Assembly: GCA_964545075.1 (NCBI GenBank)
Contig: CAZJFS010000016.1
Coordinates: forward strand, 1-43,523
Direction of reading: 5' to 3'
Source: DAOPXV01 sp035352535
GTDB taxonomy: Bacteria > Muiribacteriota > UBA9980
Length of the DNA stretch: 43,523 bases
Below the pieces are notes generated by a model. The model saw only the letters and a program-made list of their open reading frames with translations. It was not told the origin of the DNA and searched no databases. The position numbers and the translations under genes are program-made. Positions 17,141 through 25,268 of the stretch are shown in pieces. The first letter of the stretch is position 1; each line of letters opens with the position of its first letter.

Positions 17141-17948
17141 AAGCTTTTAAATATTTGAAACCGAGATTATCGATCATTGATGTTATTGAAGAGCGTTGGG
17201 CCGAATTCAGGCCTTTCCAGTCGATCAAAAACATTTCCGTCCGAGGCGAAGTTTTTTCAGCCAGTTGCAAAAGCATCGCTTTGTCGATATTGTCGGCGTG
17301 ATATTTAGGGCATACATGCCCCACGGCGAAATTCCCCTCAAAACAAAATTTATTAAAACCGGAACAATAATGCGGACCGCCGATACCTACGGCTGCTGAC
17401 CCGGAGGGCTCGAATTCTTCATCGGTCAGTTCGGAGACGGTTCTGGCGATGATATTTCCGGCCTCCGCGTTTTGCCATTGTTTTTCGGTCGAGCCGATTT
17501 CGATGAACATCGCCGGTTTTTCAAGATATGGTCCGTGGTGAGTGGCTTCCATTGTAACGTTATACGCAATGGAGTTATAGGCGTTAAGCTTCGTCAAGGC
17601 TTTTTTCATTAAAAATGGAAGCGAAACGCAGATTTTTCCGTCGGATCCGCCGAAATCCGCGGTTCCGAAATTTCCAGGCGTATGAACTGAAAGCGTTGAC
17701 ATTTCAGATGAAGCCTGATGCCTGGTCGCGAAAATAAAAAGATCGGCGTCTATTAGCTTATCGAGATTTTCGGCGAACACCGTATCGGTTTTAAGTGTGT
17801 ATAAACGCGAGCCGGCGCGAGCCATTATATCATAACCATCAAAAATTTCATGCTTTTTTGAAAAACCAAAGCCGGATACCAGCCGGTCTTTTATGTTAAG
17901 TCCCGCGAGGTCGTTTTCACTGACTATTATGGCGATATTTTTTTTCAT
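17139..17948 (-). CDS. dtdA: D-aminoacyl-tRNA deacylase, archaeal/plant type (DTD2/GEK1)
   Basis: Hydrolyses D-amino acids wrongly attached to tRNA. At 269 residues it matches the archaeal and plant DTD2/GEK1 family (Pfam tRNA_deacylase) rather than the 145-residue bacterial Dtd. Diagnostic blocks are FATRHQASSEMSTLSVHTPG (about 72-91), a TADFGGSDG strand, EATHHGP (about 133), MFIEIGSTEKQW and the VGIGGPHYC metal/active-site loop with FAVGHVCPKYH after it. No signal peptide, so it is cytosolic. GAGGTTAT precedes the ATG. It follows the sensor kinase gene by 28 bases on the same strand, so the two are probably co-transcribed. Family membership is seen directly in the motifs; rarity in bacteria is from general knowledge and points to transfer from an archaeon or to an ancient bacterial lineage. 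Confidence 0.9.
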   Translation of the reverse strand: MKKNIAIIVSENDLAGLNIKDRLVSGFGFSKKHEIFDGYDIMARAGSRLYTLKTDTVFAENLDKLIDADLFIFATRHQASSEMSTLSVHTPGNFGTADFGGSDGKICVSLPFLMKKALTKLNAYNSIAYNVTMEATHHGPYLEKPAMFIEIGSTEKQWQNAEAGNIIARTVSELTDEEFEPSGSAAVGIGGPHYCSGFNKFCFEGNFAVGHVCPKYHADNIDKAMLLQLAEKTSPRTEMFLIDWKGLNSAQRSSITSMIDNLGFKYLKA

Positions 17949-17976
17949 ATAACCTCAGGCGTAAAGCTCTTGTTTT

Positions 17977-20496
17977 TCATGCTTTAAATTCAATGATGAA
18001 TCTTGTTCCTTCCGAACGTTCGATTCTGATATCTCCGTCGATCTGTTTTACGAGCATATCGACCAGCTGAAGCCCGAATCCATGCGGTGAGTCGAGATTT
18101 ATGGATTCAGGCAGCCCTTTGCCGTTATCTTCGATGACGCAAGTTATGCGGCCGTTTTTTGCCGAAGCTGATATCCCGATCGTGGCGTCGCCGCCCTCGC
18201 CAAAAGCGTATTTCATGATATTAGTGATAAGCTCGTTCACGATGATTCCGAGCGGGGATAAAATCTTAGATTCAAGCTTGAAATCATCGATATTTTTAAT
18301 TATTTTTACATTTGTTTTGTTGGGAAACATATTGATTATTTCGTCCAATAGAGGTTCCAGATAATCTTTGATGGATATTTCATTGAAATCGTCGGAACAA
18401 TATAATTTGTCATAAAGCACCATCATGCTCATAACGCGGTTTTTGGAATCCATTAATGCCGATCTGGCGGCGGACTCCTTAAGCATGTTCGCTTGCAGGA
18501 ACAAAAGGCCGGCGATAGTATTCATATTATTTTTTATGCGATGATGGACTTCCTTGAGCATGAGTTCTTTTTCCGCGAGCAGCATTTTTATCTTTTCTTC
18601 GGCGAGTTTGCGATCGGTGATGTCGACATGCGTGCCTACCAGCCTGAGCGCGCGCTTATGCTCATCGCGTTCGACGCATTTGCCGCGACCCATGATCCAG
18701 CGCCATTCTCCGTTTTTGGCTTTCATGCGGAACTCGGTTTCAAAAGTCTCGCAACGGCCATCGATACATTCCTGGTTTGCTTTAAGCGTTCTTACTCTGT
18801 CGTCGGGATGCATCAGTTCCAACCAGGAATTGCCGGTCATGGGAAATGAATCGGCATCATAGCCCAGCATATGATAATAACCGGGACTGAAATAGCCGTC
18901 GCCTGTTCTGATGTCCCAGTCCCACAGTCCGTCTCTGGTCGCCTCCATGCTGAGTCTGAAACGTTTTTCGCTCTTTTGAAGCGCTTCTTCGATATTTTTA
19001 CTGTCGGTTATGTCGCGGGCTATTTCCACGACTCCTATTAAATTTCCTTTTTGGTCGAATACCGGCTCGCCGCGCTCTTCCCATATCCTGCCATCGGGAG
19101 TGTGCATTATGATCGCTTCCGTTTTTTTCGTTTGAAACGCTTTTAGCGTCGGACAACCGCAGCATGGTTTTAACGGATCAGCCCAAAATTCATGACAGGT
19201 ATGACCCGCCATTTCATCCGGTGATCTATTGACCGATTCGGCGGCCGTCCTGTTCGCCCAGATGATCTTTAAATTACTATCGACAAAGGCTATATTTGCG
19301 GTGATTCCATTCAAAATGGCGTTTTTTTGAGCCTCGCTTTTTTGAAGGGATTCCTCCGTGCGTTTGCGCATGGATATGTCCCGCGTGACGGCTACCGTAA
19401 AAATTTCATCGCGCAGCGAATAAATGGAAGCGTTAACCTCCATGTCGAAAATAGTTCCATCCTTGCGCAGCCCCAGCGTATCGTAAGACGATGGCGTCGG
19501 TTCGTTCTTGAGGCGTTTTTGGAACTTTTGCCATACGCTATCCCGTTCGTTCGGCGCGATGAGATCCAAAACCGGAATGCCGGAAAGTTCGGCGGCGTTT
19601 TGATAGCCGAATAATGCGGCATATGCAGGGTTTACAAGCGTGTGGGTCCCGGATTTGGAAACGCCGATCGCGTCGCATGAATTTTCAAAAATGGCGCTGA
19701 GCTTGGCTTCGCCTTCCCGAAGCGCTTCCTCTATACGCATGCGATCGGTCACGTCGATCGTGAAGCCAGCAAGATAAGTAGGGTTGTCATTTATATGGAT
19801 CGGGTATTTGATCGTTGTATATTTGCGGCCGTTGAATTCTTCATCAATGTATTTTACTTTGCCTTCTTTTAATATCTGAATGTCGTCAGCGACCATTTTT
19901 TTTGCGAAATCGGAAGGGAAAAGATCGTCCATATTTTTGCCGATCAGTTCGTTCAAGGGCCTCTCCAGCATTTTTTCATAATTGTCGCTCAGGCGCAACG
20001 ATTTAATCTGACTATCCTTGAAAAACACATATATGGGGCTATGCTTCATGAACTGGTTGAATATTTCCTCGTTCTCGCGCAATGCATCCATTTTTGCTTC
20101 GATATTTCTGTGCGCTTCAAAAAGTTCGAATGCCATTTCTATGGATGAGCGCAGCACGAAATCACCGGAATTTTTGATGATATATCCATAGCGGGTTATT
20201 CCGCGGACCTTTTCAACCATATCGCGTTCCGAGTGAGACGTAAGAAAAACTATGGGGATATTTTTCAGGGCGAGGATCAGCTTTGCGGCTTCGGTGCCGT
20301 CAATCCCGGGGCCAAGATCGATGTCCATGAGGATAAGATTGATCGATTGATCGGTTTTAACCAGTTCAACAGCTTTTTCTCCGGAACAGGCCGTGACGAC
20401 CACGTAACCGAATTCGGTAATCGTCTGTGAGGCAAGCGCCGCCGTAGTAGCGTCGTCTTCGACGAGAAGAATTGTTTTTGGTATATGCCCGCTCAT
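17977..20496 (-). CDS. Soluble hybrid sensor kinase, REC-4xPAS-HisKA_2-HATPase_c
   Basis: Cytoplasmic signalling protein of 839 residues with no transmembrane helix. The N-terminal receiver domain (1-125) has acidic pair D14/D15, phosphoacceptor D58 in LMDIDLGPGIDG and the T/S-K positions. Four PAS modules follow (about 135-262, 263-385, 386-505, 510-640), each ending in a DIT/DIS motif. PAS3 carries a Cys cluster (HTCHEFWADPLKPCCGCP) of the kind seen in other PAS kinases and possibly metal-binding or redox-active. The H-box EVHHRIKNN lies near 650 and the ATPase has ELITNIMKYAF, EDNGKGLP and GFGLQL. The N-terminal receiver suggests it is itself a phosphorelay target. ACGGGTGAT precedes the ATG, and a promoter lies at 20643-20671. 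It is paralogous in its kinase core to the protein at 4802. Confidence 0.93.
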   Translation of the reverse strand: MSGHIPKTILLVEDDATTAALASQTITEFGYVVVTACSGEKAVELVKTDQSINLILMDIDLGPGIDGTEAAKLILALKNIPIVFLTSHSERDMVEKVRGITRYGYIIKNSGDFVLRSSIEMAFELFEAHRNIEAKMDALRENEEIFNQFMKHSPIYVFFKDSQIKSLRLSDNYEKMLERPLNELIGKNMDDLFPSDFAKKMVADDIQILKEGKVKYIDEEFNGRKYTTIKYPIHINDNPTYLAGFTIDVTDRMRIEEALREGEAKLSAIFENSCDAIGVSKSGTHTLVNPAYAALFGYQNAAELSGIPVLDLIAPNERDSVWQKFQKRLKNEPTPSSYDTLGLRKDGTIFDMEVNASIYSLRDEIFTVAVTRDISMRKRTEESLQKSEAQKNAILNGITANIAFVDSNLKIIWANRTAAESVNRSPDEMAGHTCHEFWADPLKPCCGCPTLKAFQTKKTEAIIMHTPDGRIWEERGEPVFDQKGNLIGVVEIARDITDSKNIEEALQKSEKRFRLSMEATRDGLWDWDIRTGDGYFSPGYYHMLGYDADSFPMTGNSWLELMHPDDRVRTLKANQECIDGRCETFETEFRMKAKNGEWRWIMGRGKCVERDEHKRALRLVGTHVDITDRKLAEEKIKMLLAEKELMLKEVHHRIKNNMNTIAGLLFLQANMLKESAARSALMDSKNRVMSMMVLYDKLYCSDDFNEISIKDYLEPLLDEIINMFPNKTNVKIIKNIDDFKLESKILSPLGIIVNELITNIMKYAFGEGGDATIGISASAKNGRITCVIEDNGKGLPESINLDSPHGFGLQLVDMLVKQIDGDIRIERSEGTRFIIEFKA

Positions 20497-20642
20497 TTTA
20501 AATCACCCGTCAGATTAAAATATTTTTTCCGTATAAATTTCGCGCGTAAACATAGTGAATTCAAGTGAAGTGGGGATGAAAAATTTCAGGTTTCATGATG
20601 CCGCGAATAAAGCTGATATTAGAGGCGTTTCATGTCCGGAAG

Positions 20643-20671
20643 AATATAATCAATTTTTAAGAATTTGTCAA
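20643..20671 (-). promoter_or_regulatory. Promoter of the hybrid kinase-deacylase unit
   Basis: On the minus strand TTGACA (20671-20666), 17 bases and TATATT (20648-20643). The leader to the kinase start at 20496 is about 140 bases. Confidence 0.6.
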
Positions 20672-20674
20672 TGT

Positions 20675-20702
20675 ATATTGACGGGTCGCGACGATATTGA
20701 CG
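20675..20702. repeat. Direct repeat with central palindrome, possible operator
   Basis: ATATTGACG occurs at 20675-20683 and again at 20694-20702, a 19-base period, with the palindrome GTCGCGAC (20685-20692) between them. It sits between two divergent promoters, where a shared regulator could bind. The functional reading is inference. Confidence 0.35.
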
Positions 20703-20743
20703 CTTAAGTTAAATTTTGATTTTTCGTGTCCGTCAGATAAAAC

Positions 20744-20772
20744 TTGAAAAATTTGATCAAATTTTATATAAT
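20744..20772 (+). promoter_or_regulatory. Promoter of the Lys/Glu-rich membrane protein
   Basis: TTGAAA (20744-20749), 17 bases and TATAAT (20767-20772), about 90 bases before the start at 20868. Confidence 0.65.
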
Positions 20773-20867
20773 AATGGACATTGAAAAAATTTAATACTGT
20801 GACGGACGGCGGGCGAAAAAAACAAAATCGTTTCCGCGCCGTTATTTTATTTTAACGGAGAGTTTTC

Positions 20868-22193
20868 ATGGAAGAAAATACGAAGGATAAACTGTCATTA
20901 ATAAAAGAAATTATAAGTCTTGTCGTGGTAGTGCTTGGTTTAATGGGCGCGCTCATGTCCAATACGGTCGTTGGAATTTTACGTGACGTTAAGATCGATC
21001 CGATCACTCTTTCAATAATAATAGCTCTGTTGGGCTTTTTGATACTTCTTTTCGTAAGGCTGGTTTTTGGAGACGAAAAATACAAGGATTTCAAGAAAAA
21101 AGCGCTTGAAACGGCTAAAGATCTGGCGATGGTGATCATCGTAATAGCCCTGATCTATTTTGGCGGGAAATACGCCATGAAACAGATCAGCGAAGATATG
21201 GAGAAAAAAACAGGCGGCGTCGCCGATGTTACGGCCGGTAAGAAAACCGCAACCGATAGAGATGCTAAAGCGACCCTGAGCGCGGTTAAATTAAAGGAAA
21301 AGCCCGAAAAAGACAAAAAGAAATCAGAGATAAAGGAAAAGGACGAAGATGAACAGGCGGCGTCCAAAACCGCTAAAAACAAAAATGAAGGCGCGTCCGC
21401 CCATTTGAAAACCGCGAAGGCTAAAGAAGACGCGAAAAAACAGAAAGACGATAGCAAAAAGCAGAACGGAGAAGAAGCGATTGCGGCTAACGTAAAAAAA
21501 GGCCGCGGAGCCGTCGATACCGTGGAAGCTAAAATTTCAGTGAAAAAGGACGCCAAGGATGAAACCGATCCTGGAAAGTCATCCGCTATAGGACATGCTG
21601 AAAAATACGAGGTCAGGGTCACGAAAAAGCCTGAAGCGACGGAGGAAGTAAAAATCGCCGAAAAAGCCGGCGCACCGGACGAGATAAAGGCGACGCCCGC
21701 GAAGGCGGCTGCGACTGCGGAGGCCGTTTTGAATACTCCTAAAATATCCGAAGCGCCGAAGGCCGTCGATGCTGCTGTAAATAAGCAGGCCCAGCCTCAA
21801 ACGCCCGCGCCGGTTATTGAAAAGAAGCCCGAAGAAAATCAAAGCGTTGTTATAAACGTCGTCGGAACGGACCCGGTCGAAGTTCCAAAAAAAGAAGCCG
21901 CGCTTGAGAACGTTACGGTAAACGTTTCAAATAATGAAGAGATACCCGTCGAGGAAGTAGCGACCGATGCGGATAAGACCACATCCGAAGTGGACTTTTC
22001 AGTGAAAGGCCCGACGGAGAACGCCAACGACAGCAAATTGGTCGTTGAAAAAAAATTCGGGCTGGATGAAGCCGGACACGGAGTGAAAAAAGTTGGCGAA
22101 AAAGTCATTAAAGGCGGCACCGTGGTGATCGAAAAAACGGGTCAGGGAATAAAAAAAGGCGTCGATAAAATAAAAAATATCTTTAATAATTAG
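20868..22193 (+). CDS. Membrane protein with long Lys/Glu/Ala-rich tail, function unknown
   Basis: Unrecognised protein of 441 residues. Three hydrophobic helices lie near the N-terminus (about 12-32, 42-64 and 81-101), followed by about 290 residues of low-complexity, highly charged sequence rich in K, E, D and A (for example EKDKKKSEIKEKDEDEQAA) that should be disordered. The end is a short amphipathic repeat (GVKKVGEKVIKGG, then GQGIKKGVDKIKNIF). The membrane part is anchored and the tail is probably a spacer or a binding surface. The composition resembles TonB/TolA-type spacers in character only; no TonB C-terminal domain is present. It has its own promoter. No family name is justified. 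Confidence 0.6.
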   Translation: MEENTKDKLSLIKEIISLVVVVLGLMGALMSNTVVGILRDVKIDPITLSIIIALLGFLILLFVRLVFGDEKYKDFKKKALETAKDLAMVIIVIALIYFGGKYAMKQISEDMEKKTGGVADVTAGKKTATDRDAKATLSAVKLKEKPEKDKKKSEIKEKDEDEQAASKTAKNKNEGASAHLKTAKAKEDAKKQKDDSKKQNGEEAIAANVKKGRGAVDTVEAKISVKKDAKDETDPGKSSAIGHAEKYEVRVTKKPEATEEVKIAEKAGAPDEIKATPAKAAATAEAVLNTPKISEAPKAVDAAVNKQAQPQTPAPVIEKKPEENQSVVINVVGTDPVEVPKKEAALENVTVNVSNNEEIPVEEVATDADKTTSEVDFSVKGPTENANDSKLVVEKKFGLDEAGHGVKKVGEKVIKGGTVVIEKTGQGIKKGVDKIKNIFNN

Positions 22194-22254
22194 AGTATTT
22201 CAAATTTTTATTGCAAAAATATTTTTTTTGGTATAGAATGAAGTGAAATATAAA

Positions 22255-22297
22255 CTCCCCTGTATCGAAGAGGGAGAAAGTCTTTAAAATCAAGGGG
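22255..22297 (+). promoter_or_regulatory. Possible two-state leader hiding the ribosome site
   Basis: CTCCC (22255-22259) can pair with GGGAG (22272-22276). Alternatively the overlapping CCCCT (22257-22261) can pair with AGGGG (22293-22297), which is the ribosome site of the GTG start at 22304. The pairings are mutually exclusive. They are only five bases each, so this is suggestive only. Confidence 0.25.
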
Positions 22298-22303
22298 TAT
22301 GGT

Positions 22304-22990
22304 GTGGACGTATCAAAACTCACCGTTATTTCTGGCCATCTAGGTTCCGGAAAGACGGAATTTTCTCTTAATTATACGACATTTCTAAAAGCAAATCATC
22401 CTGAAAAAAAGGTCGTTCTGTGCGACCTTGATTTCGTCAATCCTTATTTCCGCTCGAGACGCCATAAGGAAGAGCTCGAAAAAAGCGGCGTCACCATAAT
22501 AACCCCCGAAGACCGTGAAATAGCCATAGCTGATATTCCCTCCGTTTCGGCAAAGATAAGGACTGTTTTGACCGATCCTTCCGCCGAGGTTATCATCGAG
22601 GTCGGCGGCGACGAGGGCGCTATAGTTCTGGGTCATCTCAAACACGTCATCCGCGAGCGCGGCTTTGACCATTACATGGTTTTAAACACATACAGGCCCG
22701 ATACGGATGAGCGGGAAAAAGTGACCGGCATGATAAAACTCATCGAAAAAGTCAGCAGCGTCCCTATAACCGGGATCGTGCTGAATAATCATTTAATGTA
22801 CGAAACGAAATATGAAGACGTTATAGAAGGATATAAAACGGCCGATGCGATGCAACTGGCCGCTACGCCTGTAAAGTATGTCTGTATAAATGGCGAATTC
22901 GCTGAAAAAGCGAAAAAGTTCGGCTTAAAAGAGAATGAAGAATGGTTCTATTTAAGGCGTTTCACGCGTTACGTGCATGAGGCGCAATAA
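22304..22990 (+). CDS. P-loop ATPase (CobQ/MinD-like) heading the oxidoreductase operon
   Basis: Nucleotide-binding protein of 228 residues. The Walker A loop is GHLGSGKTEFSL (about 10-21), the switch/Walker B areas are VVLCDLDFVNPYF and VIIEVGGDEGA, and VLNTYRPDTDER supplies the NTP-base contact region. It resembles the SIMIBI class (ParA/MinD/CobQ), with an added link to ferredoxin oxidoreductases: genes of this kind are often found just upstream of Kor/Vor clusters in anaerobes (recalled context, not tested). A role in cluster or cofactor insertion is inference. The start is GTG, with AAGGGG about 6 bases upstream; no in-frame ATG fits. Confidence 0.75.
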   Translation: MDVSKLTVISGHLGSGKTEFSLNYTTFLKANHPEKKVVLCDLDFVNPYFRSRRHKEELEKSGVTIITPEDREIAIADIPSVSAKIRTVLTDPSAEVIIEVGGDEGAIVLGHLKHVIRERGFDHYMVLNTYRPDTDEREKVTGMIKLIEKVSSVPITGIVLNNHLMYETKYEDVIEGYKTADAMQLAATPVKYVCINGEFAEKAKKFGLKENEEWFYLRRFTRYVHEAQ

Positions 22991-23030
22991 ACAGTTAAGC
23001 CTACGAATTAATTAGAAAAGGGTGAGAGGT

Positions 23031-23234
23031 ATGGGTAGAGTAGTTATTTCAGAAGAAACCTGCAAAGGATGCGAAGCATGCGTCCCTGTTTGTCCCGCTA
23101 AAATACTTAAGCTCGGCGAAAACCTCAACGCTGGCGGTTATCATCCGGTAACATGCATCGATGAGTCTAAATGCACTGGATGCGCGAGTTGCTATAGAGT
23201 TTGTCCCGACGTGGTATTTGAAGTTTACCGCTAA
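23031..23234 (+). CDS. korD: 2x[4Fe-4S] ferredoxin, delta subunit of 2-oxoacid oxidoreductase
   Basis: Small iron-sulfur protein of 67 residues with two complete CxxCxxCxxxCP motifs (CKGCEACVPVCP and CTGCASCYRVCP), binding two [4Fe-4S] clusters. As the delta subunit it carries electrons from the catalytic subunits to free ferredoxin. Between the motifs is a short GGYHPVTCIDESK spacer typical of KorD/VorD. ATG 23031 is preferred, with GAGAGGT directly upstream; a GTG at 23022 is in frame but overlaps that site. It sits between the P-loop ATPase and the alpha subunit. Confidence 0.9.
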   Translation: MGRVVISEETCKGCEACVPVCPAKILKLGENLNAGGYHPVTCIDESKCTGCASCYRVCPDVVFEVYR

Positions 23235-23368
23235 GAGTATTCAAGAAAAGTATTCGACAATATAAAGATATTTTAATATTGTAATATTTCGCTAGTAGCC
23301 GGCTCCCGCGTACCGCCGGAAGAAGATAGAATGTAACATAGAATAGAATTCAAGGGGTGGATCTAAAA

Positions 23369-24433
23369 ATGTCAAAAAAAGTTCTGATGAAAGGGAATGA
23401 AGCCCTTGGTCAAGCAGCCATTCTTGCCGGATGCCGGCATTATTTCGGCTACCCTATTACTCCTCAATCCGAATTGCCCGCATACCTTGCTAAACATTTA
23501 CCTAAAATAAACGGAGTGTTCCTTCAGGCCGAATCGGAAGTCGCGGCCATTAATATGGTTTATGGTTCTGGCGGCACCGGCGTGCGCGTTATGACGTCAT
23601 CGTCATCGCCCGGCGTTTCGCTTAAACAGGAAGGTCTGTCGTATATCGCATGCGCCGAAGTTCCATGTCTTATCGTCAACGTAGTCCGCGGCGGTCCTGG
23701 ACTCGGAAACATAGCTCCCGCGCAGTCGGATTATTTTCAGGCCGTAAAAGGCGGCGGCCACGGCGATTACAGACTCGTGGTACTCTCGCCTTCGTCCGTT
23801 CAGGAAATGGCGGATTATACTTTTCTTGCGTTTGACATAGCCGATAAATACAGGACGCCCGTTATGATGCTCTCGGACGGCTATCTCGGACAGATGATGG
23901 AACCCGTTATGATGCCTGATGCCTCAAATATAAAGAAATATGATAAACCATGGGCTACCACCGGCGCGAAAGGCCGCAAGCAGAACCTTATTTCATCGAT
24001 ACATCTCGTTCCCGAGGACATGGAAAAACATATCCATCATCTCTACGCGAAATACGCCGAGATTGAAAAGAACGAGCTCCGTTATGAAGAATTCAAATGC
24101 GAAGACGCCGAATATGTTATCGTAGCTTACGGTATCACCGCCAGAATTTGCAAGACCACCTGCACCATGGCTCGCGAGCAGGGCATAAAAATCGGCCTTC
24201 TCCGTCCTAAAACGCTTTGGCCTTATCCGACCGCGCCTCTGGCTAAGCTCGCCGGAAATAAAAACGTAAAAGGCTTTATAGCCGTGGAGCTTTCGATGGG
24301 TCAGATGGTAGAAGACGTAAGGCTCGCCGTCAATGGGAAAAAACCCGTTGAATTCTACGGAAGAACGGGTGGCGTGGTTCCGTCGCCGACGGAAGTTCTC
24401 GCGAACATCAAGAAGCTCTTTAAAATTAAATAA
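23369..24433 (+). CDS. vorB: 2-oxoacid:ferredoxin oxidoreductase alpha subunit (VorB/KorA)
   Basis: Alpha subunit of 354 residues, the length of VorB/KorA proteins, containing the pyrimidine-binding domain and domain II. Characteristic stretches are GCRHYFGYPITPQSELPAYL, FLQAESEVAAINMVYGSGGTG, TSSSSPGVSLKQEG and RGGPGLGNIAPAQSDYF. With the beta and gamma subunits it decarboxylates a 2-oxoacid to acyl-CoA and CO2, reducing ferredoxin. The branched-chain aminotransferase downstream makes 2-oxoisovalerate and related acids the likeliest substrates; 2-oxoglutarate is the alternative. ATG 23369 follows GGTGG at 8 bases; the GTG at 23357 is less likely. A 134-base spacer separates it from the ferredoxin gene. 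Confidence 0.93.
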   Translation: MSKKVLMKGNEALGQAAILAGCRHYFGYPITPQSELPAYLAKHLPKINGVFLQAESEVAAINMVYGSGGTGVRVMTSSSSPGVSLKQEGLSYIACAEVPCLIVNVVRGGPGLGNIAPAQSDYFQAVKGGGHGDYRLVVLSPSSVQEMADYTFLAFDIADKYRTPVMMLSDGYLGQMMEPVMMPDASNIKKYDKPWATTGAKGRKQNLISSIHLVPEDMEKHIHHLYAKYAEIEKNELRYEEFKCEDAEYVIVAYGITARICKTTCTMAREQGIKIGLLRPKTLWPYPTAPLAKLAGNKNVKGFIAVELSMGQMVEDVRLAVNGKKPVEFYGRTGGVVPSPTEVLANIKKLFKIK

Positions 24434-24452
24434 AAGGCGGAGGTAATTTATA

Positions 24453-25268
24453 ATGACAATAGATAATGCAAAACTTCTCGAAGAAGTAAAGACAATGAAA
24501 AAAGTCGCCAGCCGCCCGAAATGTCTGAGCGACAGAGTTTTTCACTACTGTCCCGGCTGCACGCACGGCGTGGTTCACAGACTTGTTGCTGAAACTATAG
24601 ACGAACTTGGTATACAGGAAAAAACGATAGGCGTGGCTCCGGTTGGATGTTCGGTATTCGCTTACTGGTATTTCGACACGGATTTCTCGCAGGCGGCTCA
24701 CGGGCGCGCTCCGGCCGTGGCGACCGGCATTAAGCGTTCGGTTCCGGATTCGGTGGTTTTCACATATCAGGGCGATGGCGATCTCGCGGCTATCGGCACT
24801 GCTGAAATAATACACGCGGCTAACCGCGGAGAAAAAATAACAGTAATATTCATAAACAACGCCATTTATGGTATGACTGGCGGACAGATGGCGCCGACGA
24901 CGCTAATCGGTCAGAAGACGCAGACTTCCCCTTACGGCCGCGACGCTCAAACGATGGGCTATCCGTTAAGAGTATCAGAAATGCTCTCCGGCCTGGAAGG
25001 CGTAAAATATCTCTCCCGCGTTGCCGTTGATACTCCGGGTAATATCGTAAAAGCCAAGGCTGCTATCAAAAAAGCGTTTCAGACGCAGCAGGAAGGCAAA
25101 GGCTTTTCAATGGTAGAAGTTCTTTCGATATGTCCTACCGACTGGGGCCTTCCGGTCGCTGAATCGAAAAAATGGCTTCAGGAGAATATGATCCCTTATT
25201 ATCCTCTTAAAGAATTCAAATCGCCCGAGATGGCTGCGAAAGGCGGGGAAACAAATGAGCAAAAATAG
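24453..25268 (+). CDS. korB: 2-oxoacid:ferredoxin oxidoreductase beta subunit (TPP-binding)
   Basis: Catalytic thiamine-diphosphate subunit of 271 residues. The [4Fe-4S] ligands include C33 and C36 (YCPGCTHG), the Cys of VGCSVF and one near the C-terminus (SICPTDWG). The TPP/Mg motif runs from GDGDLAAIGTAE to FINNAIYGMTGGQ. It forms the active site with the alpha subunit. GGAGG lies about 10 bases before the ATG. The gene ends inside the gamma gene with a 14-base overlap, so the two are translationally coupled. Confidence 0.93.
   Translation: MTIDNAKLLEEVKTMKKVASRPKCLSDRVFHYCPGCTHGVVHRLVAETIDELGIQEKTIGVAPVGCSVFAYWYFDTDFSQAAHGRAPAVATGIKRSVPDSVVFTYQGDGDLAAIGTAEIIHAANRGEKITVIFINNAIYGMTGGQMAPTTLIGQKTQTSPYGRDAQTMGYPLRVSEMLSGLEGVKYLSRVAVDTPGNIVKAKAAIKKAFQTQQEGKGFSMVEVLSICPTDWGLPVAESKKWLQENMIPYYPLKEFKSPEMAAKGGETNEQK

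Larger units (their letters stand above)
20497..20867. other. Divergent intergenic control region
   Basis: 371 bases between the divergent kinase gene and the membrane protein gene. It holds one promoter per strand (20643-20671 minus, 20744-20772 plus) and a repeat/palindrome cluster between them (20675-20702). No coding potential is seen. Confidence 0.6.

Noticed and set aside
21155..21622. Antisense open frame in the Lys/Glu-rich gene
   Set aside because: Shadow of the repetitive charged coding, rich in Ser/Phe as expected from reverse reading of Lys/Glu codons.
22211..22237. Promoter TTGCAA...TATAGA before the oxidoreductase operon
   Set aside because: The spacer is only 15 bases, so I did not list it as a promoter.
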